The notes under the pieces were generated by a model. That model searched no databases and was not told the DNA's origin. It saw nothing but the letters and a program-made list of their open reading frames with translations. Position numbers and translations under genes: made by a program. Positions 18,157-25,732 of a stretch of DNA of 64,000 nt are shown here, piece after piece (within the stretch, counting starts at the first letter, position 1; the number at the start of each line of letters is the position of its first letter). Origin of the DNA: Veillonella seminalis (lineage in GTDB: Bacteria > Bacillota > Negativicutes > Veillonellales > Veillonellaceae); assembly GCF_003992065.1 (NCBI RefSeq), contig NZ_RQUZ01000003.1:1-64000 (forward strand). The letters are read 5' to 3'.

Positions 18157-19170
18157 TTAATTCTTCTTGTTGCCACCTAGTTTATAAATCACGCGCAGCA
18201 CACTGTACCAGAAAATACCTTCCAAAAATTTACCGTAATGCCCCTGTTTCTTCTGGTAATCGCCCCATTGCTGGAAGTCATGATAGTTTTCCGGCTTTTT
18301 CACCGGCAAAACATTCGTAATCGTCTCCCATGGTGCCAACGCGTTATATTTACGCCACAAAGCATCAATATCGGTGACCACCATTTGCCATGGTTTACGA
18401 CGACCGGTCCAATGAGCGATAACCGGTTTGCTGTCAAATTCGGCAGCACCGCCGTACGCATTATAAGCCGCCGGCAAGAAATATAAATCACCGTCGAATA
18501 CCAAGTTCAATACATCCTGGCTCTGCCCTTTAAAACGGCTTGGCGGTTCATTCTGATAAGCAAAGGCCTTTTCGGTAATTTGATCTGTTTCCCATTGGGT
18601 AATATCTATAACCATGACACCGTCATTAAAGTATTTACCGGATTTCAATTTCAAATGACCGGCTCGATACGCAACAGATTCAGGCGTTTCCGATACGGCC
18701 CCCATAGCCTTGCCCTGCAAATCCATATTCCATAATTCTTTGAGGGAATCACACACCATGGTGTCCGCATCAAGGTAAATAAACTTATCACTGTATTCCT
18801 TAATCACTTTTGGCATGTAGATGCGGGCATAGGTGATTCTGGAAAAGCGCGCCACTTTAATATGAAAGTCGTTGAACGGCGTCATATCGAGTAAGTACAC
18901 AATGCAATGGCATTGCCACTGTTTGGCCATAGCTTCTATTTTGGCCAAATTTTCCGGACTGTAACCGTCCACAAAAATATGCACCACAAAGTTTTGAGCT
19001 TTGTTATTTTCCAGTACCGACACAACCGATACGCCCATGATATGAATAAACCCGTCATTGACATTATAGGCGATGTGATAAGCACCTTCATCCGAACTCG
19101 AGTAGTTAAAGTCTATTCGCTCTTTTATAAAATGTTCTATTTGAAAAAAATCTTCTGAAAATGTTTTCAT
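18157..19170 (-). CDS. Glycosyltransferase family 8
   Basis: The 337-residue retaining GT8 enzyme has HIAYNVNDGFIHIMGVSVVS near residue 35, the metal-binding DADTMVCDSLKELW (DxD) near residue 140, FNDGVMVIDITQWE, and the C-terminal IAHWTGRRKPW. Homologues add glucose or galactose to the LPS core (WaaI/WaaJ/RfaJ-like). The ATG at 19170 is eight bases after AGGTGG; an upstream GTG overlaps the preceding gene and is rejected. Three transferases in a row (this, the next GT8 and a GT2) suggest an LPS-core or glycan side-chain cluster. Confidence 0.88.
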   Translation of the reverse strand: MKTFSEDFFQIEHFIKERIDFNYSSSDEGAYHIAYNVNDGFIHIMGVSVVSVLENNKAQNFVVHIFVDGYSPENLAKIEAMAKQWQCHCIVYLLDMTPFNDFHIKVARFSRITYARIYMPKVIKEYSDKFIYLDADTMVCDSLKELWNMDLQGKAMGAVSETPESVAYRAGHLKLKSGKYFNDGVMVIDITQWETDQITEKAFAYQNEPPSRFKGQSQDVLNLVFDGDLYFLPAAYNAYGGAAEFDSKPVIAHWTGRRKPWQMVVTDIDALWRKYNALAPWETITNVLPVKKPENYHDFQQWGDYQKKQGHYGKFLEGIFWYSVLRVIYKLGGNKKN

Positions 19171-19174
19171 CTGT

Positions 19175-20107
19175 TTATCCACCTATAGTTTGCCAAAATT
19201 TGGCCCAACGAATTCGCATAAGCTGTCTTGTGAGGGATTTCCCCTGCATATCTTTACTCGGCTGCGGCATGACCTCATCATTAAAACGAGTATTTTTTAA
19301 GGCCTCATAATATATGCCGTTAAATGCTTTTTCATAAGCAAATTCCCACGGTTTATAGCGACCGGCCCAATGTATTACAGCCGGACTCTTTAAGGCCTCA
19401 AATGCTTTTTTACGCCACCTGCCGCTACATAGAATTTTTAGCGGCAACGAAAAAACCGGCGGAATAATATTCCATCGCAACGGTAATTCCTGCCAATTAT
19501 TTTTAAATACTTTATTCAATCCATCCTGATCATGATGACGGAATTGGTGTGCAGTAATTTCAGTCAACACCTCAGTGCCATAATTTTCAACACGCCACCT
19601 GGAAACATCAATCACCATCATACCGGAATTAAAATAATCATCGGACTCGTTAAGACCGATGGATTCGTGTTTTTCACGACGACTGCGTTTTGATGACATA
19701 ATACCTAAGTCTACCGTCGCCCCCACCGGATGACCATCCAATGATAATTGCCAAAGTTCAGCTACGTCGCCGATGACAACCAAATCGGTATCAAAGTAAA
19801 TCGCCTTCCGGACGCTGTCCGGTAATAATTTTGGAATCATCAAACGCAAATAAGCCGCCTTGCTGATGTGACCGCTGGTAAACCCTTTGATGGCCTCACC
19901 GTCAACCGGTATCAATTGCACACGGCCTTTTAAATCTTTGATTGTTGCTTCGATTTTCTGTTGCTTTATTTCACTTATACCGTCACTTAAGATATACAAA
20001 GTCACGCGTTGCGGCTCGGTCGTATGCAATAAGATAGAAGCCGCCGTTACGGCCGCATGCTGTGCATAATTATCATCAGCCGCCAATACTATAGCTATAT
20101 CGTCCAT
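19175..20107 (-). CDS. Glycosyltransferase family 8 (second copy)
   Basis: The 310-residue GT8 protein starts DIAIVLAADDNYAQHAAVTA, with the donor-site YFDTDLVVIGDVAELW (DxD) near residue 103, YFNSGMMVIDVSRW, and VIHWAGRYKPWEFAY. It is related to but well diverged from the neighbouring GT8. It lies four bases before that gene's start and two bases after the GT2 stop, so the three form one transcription unit. Its likely target is the LPS core, judged by family and by the presence of an outer membrane. Confidence 0.88.
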   Translation of the reverse strand: MDDIAIVLAADDNYAQHAAVTAASILLHTTEPQRVTLYILSDGISEIKQQKIEATIKDLKGRVQLIPVDGEAIKGFTSGHISKAAYLRLMIPKLLPDSVRKAIYFDTDLVVIGDVAELWQLSLDGHPVGATVDLGIMSSKRSRREKHESIGLNESDDYFNSGMMVIDVSRWRVENYGTEVLTEITAHQFRHHDQDGLNKVFKNNWQELPLRWNIIPPVFSLPLKILCSGRWRKKAFEALKSPAVIHWAGRYKPWEFAYEKAFNGIYYEALKNTRFNDEVMPQPSKDMQGKSLTRQLMRIRWAKFWQTIGG

Positions 20108-20109
20108 GC

Positions 20110-20868
20110 TTATTTTCCCTTTTCCCGTTGCTGCAACTCATATAATTTCACGTATTTCAGCATGGTATAAAATGTGTGCTGATAAGAAGAAAATACGCCC
20201 ATCCAGCCATCTAAAAAGCCGCCTTTAAAAAGCAATGCCCGCAACCCGCCAATAAAGGAATGTGAAAACGCCTTTCCCAACGAAATGCGTTTGCCCTTGG
20301 CGAACTGTTCTTCCGCCCAAATAGTCGTATAATGGTCAGCCTTCTGCAGCCAATGATGCCAACTTTCATAAGAAAAATGCTCTAAAGCACCGTTTAATAC
20401 TGATTTTGGCAGATTTGTTTCCGGATGTTCATGTACTTTGCCTACCCAGGTAACCGATTCACGCGGAAATAAGCGGTATACAATGTCCGGTGCAAAAATG
20501 CCGTGTTTAAAACGATGTCCGTTAAAGACAACCTCCCGTTTTAAGCCATATTCGCCTACACGATTTTCCACAACGATGTATCTGATTTCTCGGCGCATCG
20601 TTTCATCCATGCGTTCATCCGCGTCGATATATAACACCCAATCAGCCGAAGTTTGTTCCAATGCGAAGTTTCGCTGTGCCGCAAAATCTTCATCCCAGGC
20701 ACGATAACGAACTATGGCCCCGTTTTTTTCGGCAATGGCTACCGTATTATCAGTGCTGCCGGAGTCGATAATGAGCACCTCATCCGCACATTGCTTTACA
20801 TTCTGAATAGCTGCTTCAATATGCTTTTCTTCGTTTTTTGTCAAAATAATGACAGCTAATGAACTCAC
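20110..20868 (-). CDS. Glycosyltransferase family 2 (LPS-core type, WaaE/KdtX-like)
   Basis: The 252-residue enzyme shows LAVIILTKNEEKHIEAAIQN, EVLIIDSGSTDNTVAIAE, DFAAQRNFALEQ and WVLYIDADERMDE, the pattern of the beta-1,4-glucosyltransferase WaaE/KdtX subgroup of GT2 that modifies the inner LPS core. A hydrophobic stretch near the C-terminus (FIGGLRALLFKGGFLDGW) may be membrane-associated. Translation starts at GTG 20868, seven bases after GGAGG. It is the first gene of the three-transferase operon. Confidence 0.85.
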   Translation of the reverse strand: MSSLAVIILTKNEEKHIEAAIQNVKQCADEVLIIDSGSTDNTVAIAEKNGAIVRYRAWDEDFAAQRNFALEQTSADWVLYIDADERMDETMRREIRYIVVENRVGEYGLKREVVFNGHRFKHGIFAPDIVYRLFPRESVTWVGKVHEHPETNLPKSVLNGALEHFSYESWHHWLQKADHYTTIWAEEQFAKGKRISLGKAFSHSFIGGLRALLFKGGFLDGWMGVFSSYQHTFYTMLKYVKLYELQQREKGK

Positions 20869-20969
20869 TGATTCGCCTCCAATTATGCCATATACGTTAA
20901 CTGTTAAATCATTTTTAAGTTAGTTAAGTACTTCTATTACTTCTACTTTTTTACTCAAGTAAGTAAAGA

Positions 20970-21422
20970 CTATTCAATCAAACTCTTTTGACCGGCTTCG
21001 TCTTCTCTGGCCGGCAAGCTTCTATGAGCAATCGCTACGGCAATTTCATTCAAATGTAAAATGCCGACGCCCACATAAATAGCCACGCTGATGTGTTCAC
21101 GATAACGGGCAATACCGATTTTACCGCCCACATTGAGACCAATTGCCTTACGTTTTAATTGTTCCAATGCTTCTTGAGTAGCACCGATAACGGCCCCTTC
21201 GCCAATGTGATTATCAGCTACTACTTTTTGACGCTGAGCCGCTACAACGGCATGTTCTATAATCTTGGGAATGGACTGCACGAATTGACCGCCAAAGTCA
21301 ACCGCTACGGATCGAATTCCTTTTTCTTGTAATTCTTTGCGTAATTCTTGTTCTTTTTGACGTGATTCCGTAATCGTCAATTGCAAGGCTGCCCGTCCTA
21401 CCGCAATACTGTTATATTCCAT
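20970..21422 (-). CDS. HutP-family protein
   Basis: The 150-residue protein resembles the HutP family: EGAVIGATQEALEQL in the middle and GLNVGGKIGIARY followed by ISVAIYVGVGILHLNEIAVAIAHRSLP at the C-terminus, the segment that in HutP carries metal and histidine ligands. In Bacillus HutP is an RNA-binding antiterminator of the histidine-utilisation operon, activated by histidine and divalent metal. No hut gene is present here, so its target is unknown. The ATG at 21422 follows GGAAGGTG at six bases. It is followed by the inserted ATPase/TOPRIM-like module. Confidence 0.75.
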   Translation of the reverse strand: MEYNSIAVGRAALQLTITESRQKEQELRKELQEKGIRSVAVDFGGQFVQSIPKIIEHAVVAAQRQKVVADNHIGEGAVIGATQEALEQLKRKAIGLNVGGKIGIARYREHISVAIYVGVGILHLNEIAVAIAHRSLPAREDEAGQKSLIE

Positions 21423-21553
21423 AATAGTCACCTTCCTACCGACCTACCAAATTGTCTCTATTTCAATATTATATCACCGGTTATATTGTTTCACCAACAC
21501 ACATAACACTACCATATCACAAAGAATTTAACCATTAGTGAAGTAACGTACCA

Positions 21554-22144
21554 CTAGATTAGACCTTTAACTTTTAAACAATATCCTACGTATTCATCTA
21601 AATTAGTACACTTGGCCTCCCTAAGTTTTTGCCAGAGCATGATTATATCTTCCTTTGTTGAACTGTTTGGTTCAAAAATAGAGAAGTAATCTTTCTTTTT
21701 AAATATTTTTATGCCAATTTTTTTCATTGTTTCTTCTAAATTGGGATCATTATATATAGGCACGATAGTATTACCAAACCAATATGATTTCTTAAAATCA
21801 CCATTGATATAAGCTCTTTTTTGTTCTTCCGTACAATCATCTACATCCAAAATAGGGAATATTTGGCAATTTTTAATTTCGCCTTTTTCAATATTTATAT
21901 TGCTAAATTGACCTTGTAATGATCTCGGCGTCTTAAAATATCTATTACGTAAATGTCTATCTAAACTAGTCACCTGTATACTTGAACGTCCTTTATCATT
22001 CGCAATTATTTTTTGAGATAATCTTAAAGTGCTTCCTATATTATCACATAAACTATATTCAGAGCGACCATGAGCAATAACTATACTCCTTAAATAATTA
22101 GGTTCTAACCTTTTATTTCGTCTTGGTGTTTGCTGTTTCCCCAT
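21554..22144 (-). CDS. TOPRIM/RloB-like small protein paired with an AAA ATPase
   Basis: The 196-residue protein is not confidently placed in a named family. Its N-terminal region is basic (RRNKR), followed by RSIVIAHGRSEYSLCDNI (residues 20-36) and IFPILDVDDC (residues 95-104). These resemble the first beta-strand/acidic loop and the DxD loop of TOPRIM nucleases, including RloB-like proteins, although the usual first Glu seems replaced by His25 with Glu29 nearby. The ATG at 22144 has GAGGTG nine bases upstream and lies inside the end of the ATPase gene (32-bp overlap), so the two are translationally coupled. A nuclease effector of a defence pair is the leading idea, not proven. Confidence 0.55.
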   Translation of the reverse strand: MGKQQTPRRNKRLEPNYLRSIVIAHGRSEYSLCDNIGSTLRLSQKIIANDKGRSSIQVTSLDRHLRNRYFKTPRSLQGQFSNINIEKGEIKNCQIFPILDVDDCTEEQKRAYINGDFKKSYWFGNTIVPIYNDPNLEETMKKIGIKIFKKKDYFSIFEPNSSTKEDIIMLWQKLREAKCTNLDEYVGYCLKVKGLI

Positions 22145-23504
22145 CAGCAACATCACCTCGGTTCAAACTTTGCCAACAATTTTTATTCAATTCTTCAGCA
22201 ATATCTTCAAAGTCTACATATCCCGTATACGGAATACCGGCATAATCCCCACGTAAATATCTAATTCTCATATTATGGTTTTTCTGAGTACGTTGTTTAT
22301 AAGAATCCACACTGATAACTTGCTTTTCCCCTTCACTATCCACACTAATAATATAAACATACTTAGGTGCCAACGTTTCCATCAAAATCGTATTGTGTGT
22401 AGTAGCAATACATTGCCCTTCCATATGTTCATCCAGATTTTCTATAATAGATGCCATCATAAGATCATGAATGCTACTATCTATTTCATCGATACAAACA
22501 ATGCCACCTCTAACAGCACTTAACAATAATGGCAATAAATTTACAATTTTTCTTGTCCCTGCAGATTCTTGAATCATAGGAATAGTTAAAACATCGCCAT
22601 CAACAACTTTTTTTACCATCAATCTATAATCAATGGAATCTCCTCGTTCTTGAATTTCATAGAAAACATCTTCAATATCAGAATAAAGTCCACCCAATAC
22701 TCGTTTTATAGCCAACTCCCAAGGTTTAAATAAAGGTGCTTGTTCTTTAGGCAATGCTCCTCCAAATAAATTTCCTGGAAACGGAATACTTGAATTACCT
22801 TCAATTAAATAACGGCCTTCAAATAACCGCATCATAGAAATACGACGTAAAGAATCTAAAATCATCCAAATTCGATTATTGACATGTTCTTTTAAGTATT
22901 CTAGATTCTTTATATTTAATTCATCCGCCAAAATGCTGAATAAAGTATGATTCCCCCAGAACTTTGAGATTATATTTTTTAATTCAGAAATATAGTCTTG
23001 TGAAAATATAGCCCTACTCAAAAACACCGAATCCTTTGATATTTTAAATACAACACCACTTCGTTTATTTAGCAGACTATATAACTCTTCTTCTATAATC
23101 TTACCATTTTGTATAACTATTTTATAATTGCCATCAAAGGTATCTAATTTAAAGCCTATATTGATAGCCATAGGGGCAGTTGTTCCAATACGTTTATTTT
23201 CTTCAAACAGTTTTCCTAATGATATATTTTGTTGCTGAACTAATTGAAGTAATATATTCCGTTTTACATCTTCTCCTTCCCCTAACGATTCAATGTTATC
23301 CATAATATCTTTGGAAAATTTATGAAAATTCAATGTTTCAAAAGTTTGCTTTAAAAAAACTACCGACTCCATAATGTTAGTTTTACCAACACCGTTTTCG
23401 CCATAAATAAATGCAAGTTTTTTAGGATCTCCTTTACTATCTCTTAAGTCAATAAATATGTATTTAAATGACTTAAAGTTCTCTAGCTCCAAGAAAGTAA
23501 TCAT
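22113..23504 (-). CDS. AAA-family ATPase (AAA_15/OLD/RloA-like)
   Basis: The 463-residue protein has an ABC/SMC-like ATPase core: MITFLELENFKSFKYIFIDL, Walker A GENGVGKT at residues 35-42, a long central insertion (about residues 60-300), QESAGTRKIVNLLPLLL as signature region, Walker B GGIVCIDEID near residue 345, and the switch histidine in ATTHNTIL near 375. This arrangement is typical of ATPases that team with nucleases in phage defence (OLD, RloA, AbiL, PARIS-type AriA). There is no fused TOPRIM domain; the partner gene downstream appears to supply it. GC content is clearly lower than in the pyr operon on its right, suggesting acquisition. Confidence 0.75.
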   Translation of the reverse strand: MITFLELENFKSFKYIFIDLRDSKGDPKKLAFIYGENGVGKTNIMESVVFLKQTFETLNFHKFSKDIMDNIESLGEGEDVKRNILLQLVQQQNISLGKLFEENKRIGTTAPMAINIGFKLDTFDGNYKIVIQNGKIIEEELYSLLNKRSGVVFKISKDSVFLSRAIFSQDYISELKNIISKFWGNHTLFSILADELNIKNLEYLKEHVNNRIWMILDSLRRISMMRLFEGRYLIEGNSSIPFPGNLFGGALPKEQAPLFKPWELAIKRVLGGLYSDIEDVFYEIQERGDSIDYRLMVKKVVDGDVLTIPMIQESAGTRKIVNLLPLLLSAVRGGIVCIDEIDSSIHDLMMASIIENLDEHMEGQCIATTHNTILMETLAPKYVYIISVDSEGEKQVISVDSYKQRTQKNHNMRIRYLRGDYAGIPYTGYVDFEDIAEELNKNCWQSLNRGDVADGETANTKTK

Positions 23505-23530
23505 ATTATCACCCCTTTATGTTATAAATT

Positions 23531-23623
23531 GTAACATAATTTAACATTAATATCTATGAAATGTAAACATAATGTTAAATGAATGATAAATAAATGTTAA
23601 GTTTGATGTTAACACAATGTTAA
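23531..23623 (-). promoter_or_regulatory. Cluster of AATGTTAA repeats before the ATPase gene
   Basis: The 8-mer AATGTTAA or a one-base variant occurs at 23541-23548 (inverted), 23571-23578, 23593-23600, 23605-23612 (GATGTTAA) and 23616-23623, with looser copies (GTAACATA, ATGTAAACAT) between. They cover the whole upstream region of the ATPase operon and could be operator sites or a chance result of AT-richness. Confidence 0.45.
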
Positions 23624-23635
23624 ATTATATAATGC

Positions 23636-23666
23636 AAAAAAAGGCACGAGATTTTCATCTCGTACC
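23636..23666 (-). terminator. Intrinsic terminator of the pyr operon
   Basis: Minus-strand GGTACGAGAT, a GAAA tetraloop, then ATCTCGTGCC form a 10-bp stem followed by seven Ts. It lies about 50 bases after the pyrD stop codon. Confidence 0.92.
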
Positions 23667-23716
23667 TTTTATTCTCTCTATATGCAGTTCAAACTCTCTT
23701 AAAGTTTCTAAAGCTT

Positions 23717-24757
23717 TTAAAATCTGTACGGTTCCAAAGCCCCTACGACTTCATTCACATGGTTCAAGCCGGTTGCTTCGCAGTACTCATGCATTTCGCG
23801 AGCAATGTTACCGATAGCACATGGATCAACCATGGTTGCCGTACCGACGGATACGATGTCCGCACCGGCCAACATGAATTCGATGGCGTCGGTACCCGTC
23901 ATGATACCGCCCATGCCCATAATCGGTAAATCAATAGCCTGAGCCACTTGATGTACTAGACGAAGAGCAATCGGTTTAACGGCCGGACCGGATAAACCGC
24001 CGTACAAGTTACCAAGTACAGGACGACGTGTTTTAATGTCAATCGCCATGCCGAGCAAGGTATTAATCAAACATAAACCGTCAGCACCGGCTTCTTTAAC
24101 GGCTGTAGCAATTTCTACGATGTCCGTTACATTCGGCGATAATTTCATGATTACCGGTAAATCCGTGTTTTCACGAACTGTCTTACATACGGCTGCCGCC
24201 GATTCGGCGGACACACCAAACGCCATGCCGCCGTTTTTAACATTCGGACAGCTAATATTAACTTCGAGGCCCACAACGCCCGGCACAGACAAAGTCTTAG
24301 CCATAAAGGCGTAGCCTTCTACGTCTGCGGCCGAAATATTGGCCAAAATCGGCACATTATACTGTTTCAATTCCGGTAAAATATCACGTACAAACGCTTC
24401 CGCACCGGGGTTTTCCAAACCGATACAGTTCAATACACCGGACGGTGTTTCGGCAATACGGGTGCCCGGATTACCGTTGCGCGGTGTCGGCGTCAAGCCT
24501 TTTACCGAAATGGCACCCACTTCGTTGCTGAGGTCAAGATAATCGGCATATTCGAAACCGAAACCGAAAGTGCCCGAGGCGGCTACAATCGGATTTTTCA
24601 TCTTAATACCGCAGAACTCAACGGCTAAGTCCTTATAGGAAGGCTTTTTACCGTTTAAATCTTTGCTGTGATCCATCCCTATATAGTCTTTTTCACCGTG
24701 TAAATTGCCGTCAGCAGCATGATTACCATGCATCTTAATATCTGAGGTATTACTCAT
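23717..24757 (-). CDS. pyrD: Dihydroorotate dehydrogenase B, catalytic subunit
   Basis: This FMN enzyme oxidises dihydroorotate to orotate in pyrimidine synthesis. After a 40-residue variable N-terminal extension, the class 1 core starts at DLAVEFCGIKMKNPIVAASGTFGFG; NISCPNVKNGGMAFG holds the catalytic cysteine of class 1B (in place of serine in class 2). IMGMGGIMTGTDAIEFMLAGA is the FMN-phosphate site. I start it at ATG 24757, seven bases after GGAGGTG, overlapping the pyrK end by 8 bases (ATGAGTAA); the frame extends further upstream but without a ribosome site. It pairs with PyrK, so NAD is the likely electron acceptor. Confidence 0.95.
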   Translation of the reverse strand: MSNTSDIKMHGNHAADGNLHGEKDYIGMDHSKDLNGKKPSYKDLAVEFCGIKMKNPIVAASGTFGFGFEYADYLDLSNEVGAISVKGLTPTPRNGNPGTRIAETPSGVLNCIGLENPGAEAFVRDILPELKQYNVPILANISAADVEGYAFMAKTLSVPGVVGLEVNISCPNVKNGGMAFGVSAESAAAVCKTVRENTDLPVIMKLSPNVTDIVEIATAVKEAGADGLCLINTLLGMAIDIKTRRPVLGNLYGGLSGPAVKPIALRLVHQVAQAIDLPIMGMGGIMTGTDAIEFMLAGADIVSVGTATMVDPCAIGNIAREMHEYCEATGLNHVNEVVGALEPYRF

Positions 24758-25724
24758 TGAAAAACACCTCCTCAGCGGCAAATACAGGGCCGTCCTTACA
24801 TACTTTATAGCGTTTACCACCACGACCGTTGCAGCCGCAGCCTAAGCAGCCGCCGGTACCGCAACCCATGCGTTCTTCCAAGGACACTTGGCAAGGCACA
24901 CTGAATTCGGATGCCACTTTCGCAACACCTTTCATCATCGGGGTCGGACCGCATGTTAATACACTCGTGAAACCGATATTGGCTACTTTTTCAGAAGCTT
25001 CGTGAGCCCCTACAGCTTCATTCACAGCACTATCGGCAACTTCAGCGCCTGCAACAGTATCGCCGGCTACTTTACCATGCAAGAATGGTGTTAACTGACG
25101 AGTAACTTCGCCGCGTTCGGACTGAATAAGTTCCGGCATAATGGCTGTCGGGAACCCTTTCGTACCAACGGAGCCGTCATCGGTCGTCACATAAACCGGC
25201 ACGTCATAGGCTTTGAACAAATCGGCCCAGAAGGTTTCCGATTCATTGCGAAAACCGAGCACAACAGTTGCTTTTTTAGCTGCTACCGGTTTAATGACCG
25301 TTTCGTCTTCTTCATTCGTGTAACGCGTTGTATCTTCAATTTCATTCAATTTTGACGCAATGCAGAGCATCGGTGCAATACCGACACCGCCGCCCACGAG
25401 GAGCATGTTGTCGGTCATTTCAAAACGACTGCCCAAAGGTCCCAAACAATCAAGGGTATCCCCTTCTTTGAGGTGCGTCATAATGTCCGTACCGGTCCCC
25501 ACTACGCGATACAAGAGCGTAATGGTGCCTTCAATTTTATCAAAACCGGCATAACTGATGGGACGGCGCAATAAAGGCGCCGTGCCGCCGGTTACACGTA
25601 CATTACAAAATTGGCCTACTTCCGCTTCAGCGGCCTGTTTCGGTGCATACAGATCCATAATCCATACATCGGCACCAATTTGCTCATTGCGGAGCACTCG
25701 CGCCATTTCTACATAACCGCTCAT
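24750..25724 (-). CDS. pyrK: Dihydroorotate dehydrogenase B, electron-transfer subunit
   Basis: PyrK carries FAD and a [2Fe-2S] cluster and passes electrons from PyrD to NAD. RRPISYAGFD is the FAD site, VGGGVGIAPML the NAD-binding region, and CGTGGCLGCGCNGRGG with a final Cys in YKVCKDGPVF the cluster ligands. At about 324 residues it is longer than the usual 250-260: an Ala/Glu/Val-rich insertion of roughly 45 residues (around 215-260) separates SERGEVTRQL from IGFTSVLTCGP. The start is ATG 25724 with GGAG upstream, or a GTG at 25736 that overlaps the carB stop. Confidence 0.93.
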   Translation of the reverse strand: MSGYVEMARVLRNEQIGADVWIMDLYAPKQAAEAEVGQFCNVRVTGGTAPLLRRPISYAGFDKIEGTITLLYRVVGTGTDIMTHLKEGDTLDCLGPLGSRFEMTDNMLLVGGGVGIAPMLCIASKLNEIEDTTRYTNEEDETVIKPVAAKKATVVLGFRNESETFWADLFKAYDVPVYVTTDDGSVGTKGFPTAIMPELIQSERGEVTRQLTPFLHGKVAGDTVAGAEVADSAVNEAVGAHEASEKVANIGFTSVLTCGPTPMMKGVAKVASEFSVPCQVSLEERMGCGTGGCLGCGCNGRGGKRYKVCKDGPVFAAEEVFFNE

Positions 25725-25732
25725 TGCGTGTA

